64,000 nt of DNA from Rhizobium jaguaris (GCF_003627755.1 NZ_CP032694.1:1-64000); one strand, 5' to 3'. Numbered from the stretch's first letter, positions 49,442-59,963 are shown. The notes: generated by a model from the sequence alone, not told the origin. Made by a program: numbers and translations.

Positions 49442-49756
49442 CTACCGGCTGGCCTTCTCCTGAAGGCCGGATTGGGCGGTGCGCCTTTCGAGCTCACCCA
49501 TGACATTCTGCAACGGAATGTCGGCTATCTTCAATACGACCAAAAGGTGATAAAGCAAATCGGCTGCTTCATAGGTGAGATTGTCGCGATCGCCGGTGAC
49601 CGCCGCCATGACGGCTTCGATCGCTTCCTCGCCCAGCTTCTTCGCCGCCTTCGGCTGGCCGGCGGCGAAAAGCTTCGCCGTCCAGGATTCTTCCGGCGAA
49701 GCCTTGGACCTGATGTCGACGATCTTTTCGAGGTCGGAAAGGGTAAATCCGCTCAT
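49442..49756 (-). CDS. hisE: Phosphoribosyl-ATP pyrophosphatase
   Basis: 104-aa enzyme of the MazG-like all-alpha fold that removes pyrophosphate from phosphoribosyl-ATP, the second step of histidine synthesis. The metal-binding pattern is visible in [18 protein letters not shown] (E-E-x-x-E) and [13 protein letters not shown] (the E..D pair). It is stand-alone rather than fused to HisI. It follows hisF by 15 nt and precedes coaA by 6 nt. Confidence 0.95.
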   Translation of the reverse strand: MSGFTLSDLEKIVDIRSKASPEESWTAKLFAAGQPKAAKKLGEEAIEAVMAAVTGDRDNLTYEAADLLYHLLVVLKIADIPLQNVMGELERRTAQSGLQEKASR

Positions 49757-49771
49757 CCGTCTTATCCGCTC

Positions 49772-50560
49772 CTAATCGAGCCGCATGGCGATGCCATGCT
49801 GTGACATATAGTGTTTCGCTTCGCCGACCGAATAGGTGCCGAAGTGGAAAATCGAAGCTGCGAGCACGGCCGTTGCATGGCCTTCCTTGATGCCGGCAAC
49901 CAGATCGTCGAGATCGCCGACGCCGCCGGAGGCAATCACCGGAACACGTACGGCATCCGCGATCGCTCGCGTCAGCTCGAGATCATAGCCGACCTTGGTG
50001 CCGTCGCGATCCATCGAGGTGACCAGCAGCTCACCGGCGCCGCGTTCGACCATCTTGCGGGCAAAATCGACGGCATCGATGCCGGTCGCGTTGCGGCCGC
50101 CGTGGGTATAGATTTCCCAGGCGCTCAAATTGTCGTCGCCGAGTGCTTCCGTGCGCCGCCGCTTGGCGTCGATTGAGACGACGATGCATTGATTGCCGAA
50201 CTTGTCGGCCGCCTCGGCGACGAAATCCGGATTGTTAACGGCAGCCGAGTTGATCGAAACCTTGTCGGCGCCGCAAAGCAGAAGTTTGCGGATATCGGCG
50301 ATGGTCCGAACGCCGCCGCCGACCGTCACCGGCATGAAGCATTGTTCGGCGGTGCGGGCCACGACATCGAAGATCGTCTCCCTATTGTCGGAAGAGGCAG
50401 TGATATCGAGGAAGCAGAGTTCGTCAGCGCCGGCGGCGTCATAAGCCTTGGCGGCTTCGACGGGATCGCCGGCATCGACGAGGTTGAGAAAGTTGACACC
50501 TTTGACGACACGGCCGTCCTTGACGTCGAGGCAGGGGATGACGCGGGCCTTCAGGGTCAT
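49772..50560 (-). CDS. hisF: Imidazole glycerol phosphate synthase cyclase subunit HisF
   Basis: 262-aa TIM barrel that uses ammonia from HisH to convert PRFAR into imidazole glycerol phosphate and AICAR. The catalytic Asp is in [15 protein letters not shown] (Asp12), and the second catalytic Asp in VVSIDAKRR near residue 132. Phosphate sites are [10 protein letters not shown] and [10 protein letters not shown]. It overlaps the hisA stop by 4 nt (ATGA). Confidence 0.97.
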   Translation of the reverse strand: MTLKARVIPCLDVKDGRVVKGVNFLNLVDAGDPVEAAKAYDAAGADELCFLDITASSDNRETIFDVVARTAEQCFMPVTVGGGVRTIADIRKLLLCGADKVSINSAAVNNPDFVAEAADKFGNQCIVVSIDAKRRRTEALGDDNLSAWEIYTHGGRNATGIDAVDFARKMVERGAGELLVTSMDRDGTKVGYDLELTRAIADAVRVPVIASGGVGDLDDLVAGIKEGHATAVLAASIFHFGTYSVGEAKHYMSQHGIAMRLD

Positions 50561-51306
50561 TTTGCAGTCTCCTTCGTCCGCGCCGCCTTGATCAGCGACA
50601 AGGCTTCTTTCGGATCGATACGGCCATCATAAAGCGCGCGGCCGGAAATCGCACCTTCCAGTTTACAAGCGTCCGGTTCGACCATGCGACGGATATCGTC
50701 CAGCGAGGCAAGGCCGCCTGAAGCGATGACCGGAATGGAGACGGCATTAGCCAGTTCCAACGTCGAGGCCCAGTTGATGCCTGTCAGGATGCCGTCGCGG
50801 TCGATGTCGGTATAGACAATCGCGGCAACGCCGGCGCCTTCGAATTTCTTCGCCAGCTCGATCACGCCGAGTTCGGAGGCTTGAGCCCACCCTTCGACCG
50901 CCACTTTGCCGCCCTTGGCGTCGATGCCGACGGCAATATGGCCCGGAAATCGTCTGCAGGCTTCGACGACAAGGGCCGGATCGCGCACCGCGACCGTGCC
51001 GAGAATGACGCGGGCAAGCCCACGCGTCAGCCAGTTTTCGATATGGTCGAGCGTGCGGATGCCGCCGCCGAGCTGCACCGGGTTCTTCGTCGCCTTGAGA
51101 ATGGCGTCCACGGCCGCGCCGTTGACGGTCTCGCCGGCAAAGGCGCCGTTAAGATCGACCACGTGCAGCCACTCGAAGCCTTGGTCTTCGAAGGCCCTGG
51201 CCTGAGCGGCAGGATCGGGGTTGTAGACGGTTGCCTGCTGCATATCACCGAGCTTCAGGCGCACGCATTGGCCGTCCTTGAGGTCGATGGCGGGAAACAG
51301 AATCAT
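50557..51306 (-). CDS. hisA: Phosphoribosylformimino-5-aminoimidazole carboxamide ribotide isomerase
   Basis: 249-aa TIM barrel carrying out the Amadori rearrangement of ProFAR to PRFAR. The catalytic Asp is in [14 protein letters not shown] (Asp8); the second lies in [14 protein letters not shown] near residue 130. [10 protein letters not shown] and [11 protein letters not shown] are the two phosphate-binding loops, paralogous to HisF. Located between hisH (24-nt gap) and hisF (4-nt overlap). Confidence 0.97.
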   Translation of the reverse strand: MILFPAIDLKDGQCVRLKLGDMQQATVYNPDPAAQARAFEDQGFEWLHVVDLNGAFAGETVNGAAVDAILKATKNPVQLGGGIRTLDHIENWLTRGLARVILGTVAVRDPALVVEACRRFPGHIAVGIDAKGGKVAVEGWAQASELGVIELAKKFEGAGVAAIVYTDIDRDGILTGINWASTLELANAVSIPVIASGGLASLDDIRRMVEPDACKLEGAISGRALYDGRIDPKEALSLIKAARTKETAK

Positions 51307-51330
51307 ATCTTTGTCCTCAGTGCGCGAACC

Positions 51331-51981
51331 TTAAGGCTTCCAGCGCAGGAAATTGGCGATCAGGGCGAGGCCGAGCTTCTGGCTCTTTTCCGGATGGAAC
51401 TGCGAGCCGGCCATGTTGTCGCGGCCGACAAAGGCTGTCATCGCGCCGCCATAGCTGGTCGTGGCGATGACATCGTCGGCGTGATCGGCCGCCAGATGGT
51501 AGGAATGCACGAAATAAGCGTGCAGCCCGTCCGGCCCGGTTGGGATGCCGTCGAAAAGCGGGTGCGGATGTCTAAGATCCAGCGTATTCCAGCCGATCTG
51601 TGGGATTTTCAGTGTGGGATCGTCCGGCGTCATCTCCTTGACGTCGCCTTTGATCCAGCCGAACCCCTGCGTGATCGTCTTTTCGAGCCCGCGCGACGAC
51701 ATGAGCTGCATGCCGACGCAGATACCCAGGAAGGGGCGGGCTTTGTGTTCCACAACATCGATCACCGCATCCGCCATGCCGGAAACGGCGTCGAGCCCGC
51801 GGCGGCAATCGGCATAGGCGCCGACGCCCGGAAGCACGATACGGTCGGCGCTGGCGACACGCTCGGCATCGTCGGTGAGATCGATTTCGGCATCGATACC
51901 GGCTTCACGCGCTGCGCGTTCGAAGGCTTTGGTGGCCGAGCGCAGGTTGCCGGAGCCGTAGTCGATAATTGCGACGCGCAT
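51331..51981 (-). CDS. hisH: Imidazole glycerol phosphate synthase glutaminase subunit HisH
   Basis: 216-aa class I glutamine amidotransferase that feeds ammonia to HisF. The nucleophile Cys lies in [11 protein letters not shown] near residue 85, and the His and Glu of the triad in SQFHPEKSQ near residue 197. The N-terminus [11 protein letters not shown] is typical. A DUF2628 membrane-protein gene precedes it by 2 nt, an unusual insertion between hisB and hisH that is nevertheless tightly packed. Confidence 0.96.
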   Translation of the reverse strand: MRVAIIDYGSGNLRSATKAFERAAREAGIDAEIDLTDDAERVASADRIVLPGVGAYADCRRGLDAVSGMADAVIDVVEHKARPFLGICVGMQLMSSRGLEKTITQGFGWIKGDVKEMTPDDPTLKIPQIGWNTLDLRHPHPLFDGIPTGPDGLHAYFVHSYHLAADHADDVIATTSYGGAMTAFVGRDNMAGSQFHPEKSQKLGLALIANFLRWKP

Positions 51982-51983
51982 AT

Positions 51984-52466
51984 TCAGCGTCCTCCATCAT
52001 AGCCGGGAAGGCCGAAACTCGGCCCGCCGCGGCTTGGACTGTTGTTTGGAGAGGAAGGGATATCCCAATTGTTCGATCGGATATTCTCCTCCTCTTTCAC
52101 CTCGATGCCTGAGAAATAAATCGCTTCGGCCGTCGCCAGATTGGGCGCGGAAACCAGGCCTTCCGTCTTCCATCCGCCCGCAACGAGGTTCCGGTAGGCA
52201 GCATGGCGGCCTTCGAGCGCGGCGAGGATGTGCACACCGAGCAGGATCGCGATGCCTGCTGCGAAAAATCCCGGCCGGCGGATCAATTCCAAGGCGATGC
52301 CCTGCAGCAGAAAGGCGGCGACCGCCTGCAGCCAGAGCCGGTGAAAAAGCAGCCACAGCGTCGGAAACAGGAAGGCCGCCCAAGAAAAGCTGTCGCGGAT
52401 GAAGCGCGTGCTGGCCTGGTTCTTGTCCGGTCCTCCGGGGGGCGTCAAAATCAAATAGCTTGCCAT
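51984..52466 (-). CDS. DUF2628 family membrane protein inside the his cluster
   Basis: 160-aa protein of unknown function. After a polar N-terminus it has [22 protein letters not shown], the family's characteristic entry into the membrane. Hydrophobic segments cover about residues 30-60 and 66-85, followed by a polar tail rich in Ser, Pro and Gly. The frame is open to 52679, but ATG 52466 matches family starts. It lies 25 nt after hisB and 2 nt before hisH, so it must be co-transcribed with histidine genes. No link to histidine chemistry is evident. Confidence 0.85.
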   Translation of the reverse strand: MASYLILTPPGGPDKNQASTRFIRDSFSWAAFLFPTLWLLFHRLWLQAVAAFLLQGIALELIRRPGFFAAGIAILLGVHILAALEGRHAAYRNLVAGGWKTEGLVSAPNLATAEAIYFSGIEVKEEENIRSNNWDIPSSPNNSPSRGGPSFGLPGYDGGR

Positions 52467-52491
52467 CTCTTCACTTTCCCCATGATGGGGC

Positions 52492-53100
52492 TCAGGCGAG
52501 TGTACCCTTTGTCGAGGGCACGCGGCCTGCCTGCCGCGGATCGATCTCGGTTGCCGTGCGCAGCGCGCGGGCAACGGCCTTGAAGCATGTCTCGGCAATA
52601 TGGTGATTGTTGGCGCCATAATGGTTGAGGATATGCAGCGTGATGCCGGCATTCTGCGCCAAGGCCTGGAAGAATTCACGCACCAGCTCGGTATCGAAGG
52701 TGCCGATCTTGGGGGCGCTGAAAGCGACGTTCCAGACGAGGAAAGGCCGGCCGGACAGATCGACGGCCGCCTTCGTCATCGTCTCATCCATGGCAAGATC
52801 GATCGAGGCGTAGCGGGTGATGCCGCGCCGGTCGCCGAGTGCCTTGGCTATGGCCTGGCCGATGGCGATGCCGGTATCTTCGACCGCATGGTGATCGTCG
52901 ACATGCAAATCGCCCTTGGTGTCGATCTCCATGTCGATCAGCGAATGTCGCGAAAGCTGCTCCAGCATATGGTCGAAGAAACCGACGCCCGTCGAAATCG
53001 TCGACTTGCCGCTGCCGTCGATATTGACGGACACCGAGACCGAGGTCTCGTTGGTCTTGCGGGAAACGCTTGCCGTGCGGCTCGCTACGGTCTCTGCCAT
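52492..53100 (-). CDS. hisB: Imidazoleglycerol-phosphate dehydratase (monofunctional)
   Basis: 202-aa Mn-dependent dehydratase, the sixth step of histidine synthesis. The duplicated metal-binding motifs are [10 protein letters not shown] and [12 protein letters not shown]. It lacks the histidinol-phosphatase domain of the E. coli bifunctional enzyme. ATG 53100 is preferred over 53112 since GGAG lies about 6 nt upstream and homologs start MAE. It is the first gene of hisB-DUF2628-hisH-hisA-hisF-hisE-coaA and is divergent from hslV across 214 bp. Confidence 0.96.
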   Translation of the reverse strand: MAETVASRTASVSRKTNETSVSVSVNIDGSGKSTISTGVGFFDHMLEQLSRHSLIDMEIDTKGDLHVDDHHAVEDTGIAIGQAIAKALGDRRGITRYASIDLAMDETMTKAAVDLSGRPFLVWNVAFSAPKIGTFDTELVREFFQALAQNAGITLHILNHYGANNHHIAETCFKAVARALRTATEIDPRQAGRVPSTKGTLA

Positions 53101-53314
53101 GGGCTGCTCCATCGGATTGACGGCCGTTCCTTATCAGGCACATCGGCAAATATCCAGAAGTTACGCAAGTGCCTACCTCATTCGTCGGCTTCCATGCGTT
53201 ATTCCGAAATAACTGCCATTTGCAATCGCAAAAAGCCCTCTTACATAGGGCATGACGGGGCCGAAACGCGGCCCGGCAGAACGCCCGCCAAAATGGGGGC
53301 AAACAGGTGTTTAG

Positions 53315-53842
53315 ATGACGACAATTGTGACTATTCGCAAGGGCGGCAAGGTAGTGATGGCTGGCGATGGCCAGGTGAGCCTTGGCCAGACCGTGATGAA
53401 GGGCAATGCCCGCAAGGTTCGCCGCATCGGCAAGGGTGACGTGATTGCCGGTTTCGCCGGTGCGACCGCCGATGCCTTTACGCTCCTCGAGCGGCTTGAA
53501 AAGAAGCTCGAACAATATCCCGGCCAGTTGATGCGCGCCGCCGTCGAACTCGCCAAGGACTGGCGCACGGACAAATATCTGCGCAATCTCGAAGCAATGA
53601 TGCTGGTCGCCGACAAACAAGTGACGCTCGCCGTCACCGGCAACGGCGATGTGCTCGAGCCCGAACACGGCGCCATGGCGATCGGTTCCGGCGGTAATTT
53701 TGCGCTCGCCGCCGCCCGCGCTCTGATGGATACCGACAAATCGGCCGAGGACGTCGCCCGCCGTGCGCTCGACATCGCCGCCGACATCTGCGTCTATACC
53801 AATCACAACGTGGTGGTCGAAACGCTCGACTCCGAATCCTAA
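53315..53842 (+). CDS. hslV: ATP-dependent protease proteolytic subunit HslV (ClpQ)
   Basis: 175-aa proteasome-like peptidase. After removal of Met the N-terminal Thr of [11 protein letters not shown] is the nucleophile. [21 protein letters not shown] and [17 protein letters not shown] are conserved. It forms double hexamers capped by HslU and degrades misfolded or regulatory proteins. It precedes hslU by 43 nt; the two form an operon divergent from hisB. Heat-shock control is expected from family knowledge, but no clear RpoH promoter was identified. Confidence 0.97.
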   Translation: MTTIVTIRKGGKVVMAGDGQVSLGQTVMKGNARKVRRIGKGDVIAGFAGATADAFTLLERLEKKLEQYPGQLMRAAVELAKDWRTDKYLRNLEAMMLVADKQVTLAVTGNGDVLEPEHGAMAIGSGGNFALAAARALMDTDKSAEDVARRALDIAADICVYTNHNVVVETLDSES

Positions 53843-53885
53843 TTCCTCTCTTGATTGTTTCTAGCCCTGACGGGAAGCACACGAA

Positions 53886-55193
53886 ATGACCACTTTTTCC
53901 CCCCGCGAGATCGTTTCCGAACTCGACCGCTATATTGTCGGCCAGCATGAGGCCAAACGCGCCGTGGCGATTGCACTGCGCAACCGCTGGCGCCGCCAGC
54001 AGCTCGAGCCCGATCTGCGCGACGAAGTCATGCCCAAGAACATCCTGATGATCGGCCCGACCGGCGTCGGCAAGACGGAAATCTCCCGTCGTCTCGCCAA
54101 GCTCGCCGGCGCGCCTTTCATCAAGGTGGAAGCCACGAAATTCACCGAGGTCGGCTATGTCGGCCGTGACGTCGAACAGATCGTCCGCGATCTCGTCGAG
54201 GTCGGCATCGGCCTGGTGCGCGAAAAGAAGCGCGCCGAGGTTCAGGCGAAGGCGCATATGAGCGCGGAAGAACGGGTACTCGACGCTCTGGTCGGCGCGA
54301 CCGCCTCGCCGGCAACCCGCGACAGCTTCCGCAAGAAGCTGCGCGAGGGCCAGCTGGACGACAAGGAAATCGACATCGAAGTTGCTGACAGCGGCTCCGG
54401 AATGCCCGGCTTCGAGATCCCCGGCATGCCCGGTGCCAATATCGGTGTGCTCAACCTCTCCGAAATGTTCGGAAAGGCCATGGGCGGCCGCACCAAGAAG
54501 GTGCGCACCACGGTGAAGGATTCCTACAAGGAGCTGATCCGCGACGAATCCGACAAGCTGATCGACAATGAGGCGATCCAGCGCGAAGCGGTGCAGTCCG
54601 CCGAGAATGATGGCATCGTCTTCCTGGACGAGATCGACAAGATCGCTGCCCGCGACGGCGGCATGGGTGCCGGCGTTTCCCGCGAAGGCGTGCAGCGCGA
54701 CCTGCTGCCGCTGGTCGAAGGCACGACGGTTTCGACCAAATATGGTCCGGTGAAGACCGACCATATCCTCTTCATCGCCTCCGGCGCGTTCCATGTGTCG
54801 AAGCCTTCGGATCTCCTGCCGGAATTGCAGGGCCGCTTGCCGATCCGCGTTGAACTGAAGCCGCTCAGCAAGGAGGATTTCCGCCGCATCCTGACGGAGC
54901 CGGAAGCCAGCCTCATCCGCCAGTACAAGGCGCTGATGGAGACGGAAGACCTGAAGCTCGATTTCACCGACGACGCCATCGACGCCTTGGCCGATGTCGC
55001 CGTGCACTTGAACTCCACTGTCGAAAACATCGGCGCGCGCCGCCTGCAGACGGTGATGGAGCGGGTGTTGGATGAGATCTCCTACAACGCTTCGGATCGC
55101 GCCGGCGTGTCGGTGACCATCGATGCCGATTATGTGCGTGAACATGTCGGCGATCTCGCCACCAACACCGACCTGTCACGCTTCATTCTCTAA
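53886..55193 (+). CDS. hslU: ATP-dependent protease ATPase subunit HslU (ClpY)
   Basis: 435-aa AAA+ unfoldase that feeds HslV. Walker A is [17 protein letters not shown] near residue 60, followed by [12 protein letters not shown], whose GYVG is the substrate-gripping pore loop. Walker B is [12 protein letters not shown] near residue 248. The I domain lies between. The C-terminal tail SRFIL docks into HslV. Length is typical for alphaproteobacteria. A weak hairpin (GGATGC at 55195-55200 with GCATCC at 55211-55216) follows without a T-run. Confidence 0.97.
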   Translation: MTTFSPREIVSELDRYIVGQHEAKRAVAIALRNRWRRQQLEPDLRDEVMPKNILMIGPTGVGKTEISRRLAKLAGAPFIKVEATKFTEVGYVGRDVEQIVRDLVEVGIGLVREKKRAEVQAKAHMSAEERVLDALVGATASPATRDSFRKKLREGQLDDKEIDIEVADSGSGMPGFEIPGMPGANIGVLNLSEMFGKAMGGRTKKVRTTVKDSYKELIRDESDKLIDNEAIQREAVQSAENDGIVFLDEIDKIAARDGGMGAGVSREGVQRDLLPLVEGTTVSTKYGPVKTDHILFIASGAFHVSKPSDLLPELQGRLPIRVELKPLSKEDFRRILTEPEASLIRQYKALMETEDLKLDFTDDAIDALADVAVHLNSTVENIGARRLQTVMERVLDEISYNASDRAGVSVTIDADYVREHVGDLATNTDLSRFIL

Positions 55194-55359
55194 GGGATGC
55201 TCTCGTGACGGCATCCTGAAATATTAATCACTCGACAGCGGGCCGTTAACTTTTTAGTTAGGGGCCTGTTTCCTTGTGTGCGATGGCTTTATTCGGCCAA
55301 GATTGTCCGTCAGTGAGCCGCATTGAAACATCGGATGAAACTTCGACTGGGCAGCCATC

Positions 55360-56313
55360 GTGCGACGCATTCTGATCACCCTTCTTCTGGCGGTTGTCAG
55401 CCTCTCCTGGATACCAGCCTATGCGGATGCGGCCACCGTGGTGCCGCCTGGCAACCGCAACGCCGAGCAGCCGCCGATCCCCGGTGCTTCCGTGCGCCGC
55501 ACCAAGGGCACGAATTCGACCTTCGAGCGCAAATACCAGAAAGTTCACGAACTGCTGGCGACAGATACCCGGCTGATGTCGAAGATCAAGTCGACGGCGC
55601 GCGCCTACGGCATCGATCCGATCCACATCATCGGCGCGCTGGTCGGCGAGCATACTTATAATGTCGACGCCTATGACGGCCTGCAGTCCTATTATGTGAA
55701 AGCCGCCTCCTATGCCGGCCAGAGTTTCCGCTTCGCCTATAACGGCGAAGACGTCGACGATTTTGTCGCCCGACCGCAATTCGACGCCTGCAAGAGCAAG
55801 AGGGATTCCTACAGCCTCTGGATCTGCCGCGACGATGTCTGGGAAAGCGATTTCCGGGGCAAGAAGGTCGGTGGCAAATCCTTCCCCGACAATCGTTTCA
55901 GTGCCGTGTTCTTCCAGCCTTTCTATGCCGGCCAGACCTTCGGCCTCGGCCAGGTCAATCCCCTGACGGCGCTGGAGCTTTCCGATCTCGTCAGCAGCAC
56001 GTCCGGTATTCCGAAGCTGGATGAAAAGGATGCCGGCGGCGTCTACAAGGCCATCATGGATCCGGATCTGTCGCTCGCCTTCGTCGCTGCGGCTATCCGC
56101 AAGTCGATCGATGACTACCGCTCGATTGCCGGCATGGACATTTCGGGTAATCCGGGCATCACGGCCACGCTCTACAATGTCGGCAATTCTCGCCAGCGCG
56201 CCTCCGCACTGGCCGCCAAGAACCGGGCGGCGTCACAGCCGGTCTGGCCGGAGGAAAATTACTATGGCTGGCTTATCAATGATAAGCTGGACGATCTGAA
56301 GTCGCTGCTCTAA
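55360..56313 (+). CDS. DUF1402 family exported protein with lytic-transglycosylase-like motifs
   Basis: 317-aa protein with a Sec signal peptide at residues about 1-24 (ITLLLAVVSLSWIPAYADAA, cleavage after the Ala-rich end), so periplasmic. DUF1402 has no assigned function. Three short motifs recall SLT-type transglycosylases: a Glu in IIGALVGEHTYN, then FGLGQVNPLTALEL (compare GLMQVMPxTA), then TATLYNVGNS (compare AYNxG), in the same order as in the fold. A peptidoglycan-cleaving role is therefore plausible but inferred. It starts with GTG at 55360; no better ATG is in frame. The P450 gene follows by 48 nt. Confidence 0.8.
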   Translation: MRRILITLLLAVVSLSWIPAYADAATVVPPGNRNAEQPPIPGASVRRTKGTNSTFERKYQKVHELLATDTRLMSKIKSTARAYGIDPIHIIGALVGEHTYNVDAYDGLQSYYVKAASYAGQSFRFAYNGEDVDDFVARPQFDACKSKRDSYSLWICRDDVWESDFRGKKVGGKSFPDNRFSAVFFQPFYAGQTFGLGQVNPLTALELSDLVSSTSGIPKLDEKDAGGVYKAIMDPDLSLAFVAAAIRKSIDDYRSIAGMDISGNPGITATLYNVGNSRQRASALAAKNRAASQPVWPEENYYGWLINDKLDDLKSLL

Positions 56314-56361
56314 ACTTCTGGAGTCTTCGGGAAAATAAGGTTTTCGAGGAGATTAGATCTC

Positions 56362-57756
56362 ATGGACATGATCCCGGAAGCCTTCTGTCCGCCAGCCCCG
56401 ATCCCGCGCACTGTCCCGCCGTCGCGGCTGACGATCATCCGCACCATCCTGCGCAATCCGCTGGAATTATGGGGCGAGCCCTCCTATACGCTGCCGTGGA
56501 TCATGACGCGCTTCTTTCGCGAGCGCACGCTGATCGTCAATGATCCCGGCTTGATCAAGCATGTTCTGGTCGACAATGCCTCCAATTACTGCATGTCGGA
56601 GATCCGCCAGCTCGTGCTCCGGCCGATCCTGCGTGACGGCCTGCTGACGGCGGAAGGCCAGGTTTGGAAGCGCTCGCGCAAGGCCGTCGCGCCGGTCTTC
56701 ACGCCACGCCACGCCCAGGGCTTTGCCGGCCAGATGCTGAGCCAGACCGAAGCCTATGTTCGTAAATACGAGAATTCCGGCAGCGAGGGCAAAGTTTTCG
56801 ACATCGCCATCGACATGACCGAACTCACCTTCGCCGTCCTCGCCGAAACGCTGTTTTCCGGCGAGATTGTCACCGAAAGCGGCCACTTCGCCGACGATGT
56901 CAACCAGCTTCTGCATCGCATGGGCCGCGTCGATCCGATGGACCTTTTGCGTGCGCCGGCCTGGGTGCCGCGCGTCACCCGCATCGGCGGCCCGAAGGTG
57001 CTCGACAAGTTTCGTGGCATTGTCCGCAAGACGATGGATCGTCGTCTCGACAAGATGCATCGGGATCGTGCCAGCGCACCCGACGATTTCCTGACGCTGC
57101 TTTTGGAAAAAGCCGGCCCGGATGGCCTGACCATGGAGGAAATCGAGGACAATATCCTGACCTTCATTGGCGCCGGCCATGAAACGACGGCGCGCGCGCT
57201 TGCCTGGACGCTCTATTGCGTCGCCAACACCCCACATATTCGCGAGACCATGGAGGCAGAGATCGATCAGGTGCTCGCCAGCGGGGCCGAGCCCGTCGCC
57301 TGGCTCGACCTGATGCCGAATGTCCGTGCCGCCTTCGAGGAAGCGATGCGCCTTTATCCGCCGGCGCCATCTATCAACCGCGCCTCGATCGCCGATGATG
57401 AATGGACAAGCCCGAGCGGGGAGCGCGTCGAGATTCCGGCCGGGATCACCGTGCTGATCATGCCGTGGACGCTGCATCGCCATGCGCTTTATTGGGACAA
57501 GCCGCGTGCCTTCATGCCCGAACGTTTCCTTCCGGAAAATCGTGGCAAGATCAACCGCTTTCAGTACCTGCCCTTCGGCGCCGGCCCGCGCGTCTGCATC
57601 GGTGCCACCTTTGCCCTGCAGGAAGCCGTCATCGCCCTTGCCGTCATGATGCACCGCTTCCGTTACGATGTGACCGATGAGACCAATCCATGGCCGGTGC
57701 AGAAGCTGACGACGCAGCCGCAAGGCGGGCTACCGATGCGGGTGACCAGGCGATAG
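56362..57756 (+). CDS. Cytochrome P450
   Basis: 464-aa soluble P450. The I-helix oxygen-activation motif is IGAGHETTARA near residue 272. The K-helix ExxR is in FEEAMRLYPPAP. The haem loop is LPFGAGPRVCIGATFALQE near residue 410, with the Cys thiolate ligand. No membrane anchor is present. Substrate unknown; the overall look (LRPILRDGLLTAEGQVWKR) resembles the fatty-acid or BM3-like P450 group. No ferredoxin or reductase gene is adjacent, so electron partners must be encoded elsewhere. It lies between DUF1402 and a HyuA-like gene. Confidence 0.92.
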   Translation: MDMIPEAFCPPAPIPRTVPPSRLTIIRTILRNPLELWGEPSYTLPWIMTRFFRERTLIVNDPGLIKHVLVDNASNYCMSEIRQLVLRPILRDGLLTAEGQVWKRSRKAVAPVFTPRHAQGFAGQMLSQTEAYVRKYENSGSEGKVFDIAIDMTELTFAVLAETLFSGEIVTESGHFADDVNQLLHRMGRVDPMDLLRAPAWVPRVTRIGGPKVLDKFRGIVRKTMDRRLDKMHRDRASAPDDFLTLLLEKAGPDGLTMEEIEDNILTFIGAGHETTARALAWTLYCVANTPHIRETMEAEIDQVLASGAEPVAWLDLMPNVRAAFEEAMRLYPPAPSINRASIADDEWTSPSGERVEIPAGITVLIMPWTLHRHALYWDKPRAFMPERFLPENRGKINRFQYLPFGAGPRVCIGATFALQEAVIALAVMMHRFRYDVTDETNPWPVQKLTTQPQGGLPMRVTRR

Positions 57757-57840
57757 GATTTGCCGCTTCGCGGCTAGCGGACCAGACGGGAAGGGTGCAA
57801 TAACAGCATCACCTTCCGTTCAAAGGATTAGATAATCCCC

Positions 57841-59844
57841 GTGACATCTCATTTCCTGCTCGGCATTGACACCGGTGGAACCTATACCGATGCCGTTCTA
57901 TTCCATGAAACAGACGGCGTTGTCGCCAAAGCGAAATCGCTGACCACGCGGCATGATTTGGCTGTCGGTATCGCCGGTGCGGTCGATGCGGTCATCGCCA
58001 GGGCGGATGTCCCGGTTTCAGCCATCGGCCTGGTATCGCTGTCGACGACGCTCGCCACCAACGCGTTGGTCGAAGGGCAGGGCGGTCGCGCCGGGCTGGT
58101 GATGATCGGCTTTGGTCCCGACGATCTGAAGCGCGACGGCCTGGCCGAAGCGCTGGGGTCTGACCCCGTACTGTTCCTGCCTGGCGGTCACAACGTTCAT
58201 GGCAATGAAAACCCGCTCGATCTGACCGCCTTGGAAGAGGCGTTGCCGGAGCTTTCGAAGAGCGTTTCGTCCTTCGCGATTGCCGGCTATTTCGCGGTGC
58301 GGAATCCGGCTCACGAAATCCGAGTGCGCGACTGCATCCGCGAGATTTCCCATCTGCCGGTCACCTGCAGCCATGAGCTCTCTTCTAAGCTTGGCGGCCC
58401 GCGCCGGGCCCTGACGACACTTCTGAATGCCCGGCTGGTGTCGATGATCGACCGCCTGGTCGGCGCTTGTGAAGGGTTTCTCACCACGCGCGGCATCACG
58501 GCGCCGATGATGGTCGTGCGCGGCGACGGTGCGCTGATCTCGGCCGCGGAAGCCAAGCTCCGTCCGATCGAGACCATCCTCTCCGGGCCTGCGGCGAGCC
58601 TTGTCGGCGCACGCTATCTTACCGGCCTCGACGATGCCGTGGTGTCCGATATCGGCGGCACCACCACCGACGTCGCTGTCATGGAGGCCGGCCGCCCGCG
58701 CCTCGATGCCGACGGCGCCGTGGTCGGCGGTTATCGGACCATGGTTGAAGCGGTCGCTATGCGCACATATGGTCTCGGTGGCGATTCCGAAGTGAAGATC
58801 AACGATCGCGGCCTTGTCGCCGCCTTCGAACTCGGGCCGCGGCGTCTGCTGCCGCTCAGCCTCGTCGCCCATATGCATGGGCAAGCGGTTATTGGTGTCC
58901 TGGAGCAGCAGTTGCGCGCGCCGCATCTTGGCCGCAACGTCGGTCGCTTTGCCGTGCGCACGGGCGTGCCGGATCATCTGGCGAGCGGCTTGCTACCGTT
59001 GGAACGGGCGCTGTTCGACAAAATCGGCTCGGTACCCCTGCCGCTTGATCAGCTTCTGACGTCGACATCATTGAAAGCAACTCTGGACCGTCTGGTCGCC
59101 CGCGGCCTCGTGCATCTCAGTGGTCTCACGCCGTCAGATGCCATGCATGTGCTCGGCCGTCAAAACCAATGGAATGCGGAAGCCGCTCGGCTGGGCCTGG
59201 CGCTTGCGATGCGGATGAGGGACGGTTCCGGTCGTCCGATTGCCGAGTCGGTTGAGGAACTGGCGCAAAAGATCGTCGATCGCCTGACCCGGCAGTCCGC
59301 CGATGTCATCCTGGCTGCCTGCCTCGCCGAGGATGGCGTTACCCATCTCGATCCGACCAAATCGATCTCGATCGACCGCGCGCTTCGTCGCGCACCGGGC
59401 ATCGCCCGTTTTGCTGTTTCGCTCGATCGTCCCCTGGTCGGTCTCGGCGCTTCCGCCCCCGTCTATTACCCCGCCATTGCCGCAATGCTGGCAAGTGAGA
59501 GCGCCATTCCCGCCGATTCGGATGTAGCCAATGCGATCGGCGCCGTCGTCGGTCAGGTCCGTGCCAGCGCCATAGTCTTCGTCACCATGCCCGAGGATGG
59601 CGTCTATGTGCTGAACGGAGCAGGCGAGACTTTGCGCTTCACCGACGAGCAAAAGACCTTTTCTCTGGCGCGGGAAAGGGCAATCGAGGTGGCGACGGCG
59701 CAGGCGCGGTTGAACGGTGCCGCGGATCCCGTTATCGCCATGGACGAACAGATCGATGCGCCGGAAATCGAGGGCAATCGCAAGCTGGTCGAAGCTCGTT
59801 TCATCGCCACTGCCAGCGGCCGCCCACGCATAGCCGCGGACTGA
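57841..59844 (+). CDS. Hydantoinase/oxoprolinase family protein (HyuA-like), without HyuB partner
   Basis: 667-aa ASKHA-fold protein. The N-terminal phosphate loop is LLGIDTGGTYTDAVL and the second is VVSDIGGTTTDVAVM near residue 275. Family members hydrolyse hydantoins or 5-oxoproline with ATP, usually as a HyuA/HyuB pair or fusion. The B subunit is absent here, so the activity is uncertain. The start is GTG at 57841. P450 upstream and malate synthase downstream offer no clear pathway. It also resembles the A subunit of acetone carboxylase and acetophenone carboxylase, but those partners are missing too. Confidence 0.85.
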   Translation: MTSHFLLGIDTGGTYTDAVLFHETDGVVAKAKSLTTRHDLAVGIAGAVDAVIARADVPVSAIGLVSLSTTLATNALVEGQGGRAGLVMIGFGPDDLKRDGLAEALGSDPVLFLPGGHNVHGNENPLDLTALEEALPELSKSVSSFAIAGYFAVRNPAHEIRVRDCIREISHLPVTCSHELSSKLGGPRRALTTLLNARLVSMIDRLVGACEGFLTTRGITAPMMVVRGDGALISAAEAKLRPIETILSGPAASLVGARYLTGLDDAVVSDIGGTTTDVAVMEAGRPRLDADGAVVGGYRTMVEAVAMRTYGLGGDSEVKINDRGLVAAFELGPRRLLPLSLVAHMHGQAVIGVLEQQLRAPHLGRNVGRFAVRTGVPDHLASGLLPLERALFDKIGSVPLPLDQLLTSTSLKATLDRLVARGLVHLSGLTPSDAMHVLGRQNQWNAEAARLGLALAMRMRDGSGRPIAESVEELAQKIVDRLTRQSADVILAACLAEDGVTHLDPTKSISIDRALRRAPGIARFAVSLDRPLVGLGASAPVYYPAIAAMLASESAIPADSDVANAIGAVVGQVRASAIVFVTMPEDGVYVLNGAGETLRFTDEQKTFSLARERAIEVATAQARLNGAADPVIAMDEQIDAPEIEGNRKLVEARFIATASGRPRIAAD

Positions 59845-59963
59845 TTCTTTCCAAGAATGCATAAATCTTTCGAACTATTGCCAAATTGACGGAAAGCGTA
59901 ACCGCCCGCAAACTGGCAGCATGTAAAAATAGGGCCGTAGGACGGCCGTAAGGAGTGATGGGT

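Noticed and set aside
53634..55145. 503-aa open frame on the minus strand opposite hslU and the hslV 3' end
   Set aside because: Antisense shadow crossing two certain genes.
56467..57723. 418-aa open frame opposite the P450
   Set aside because: Antisense shadow; the P450 motifs fix the coding strand.
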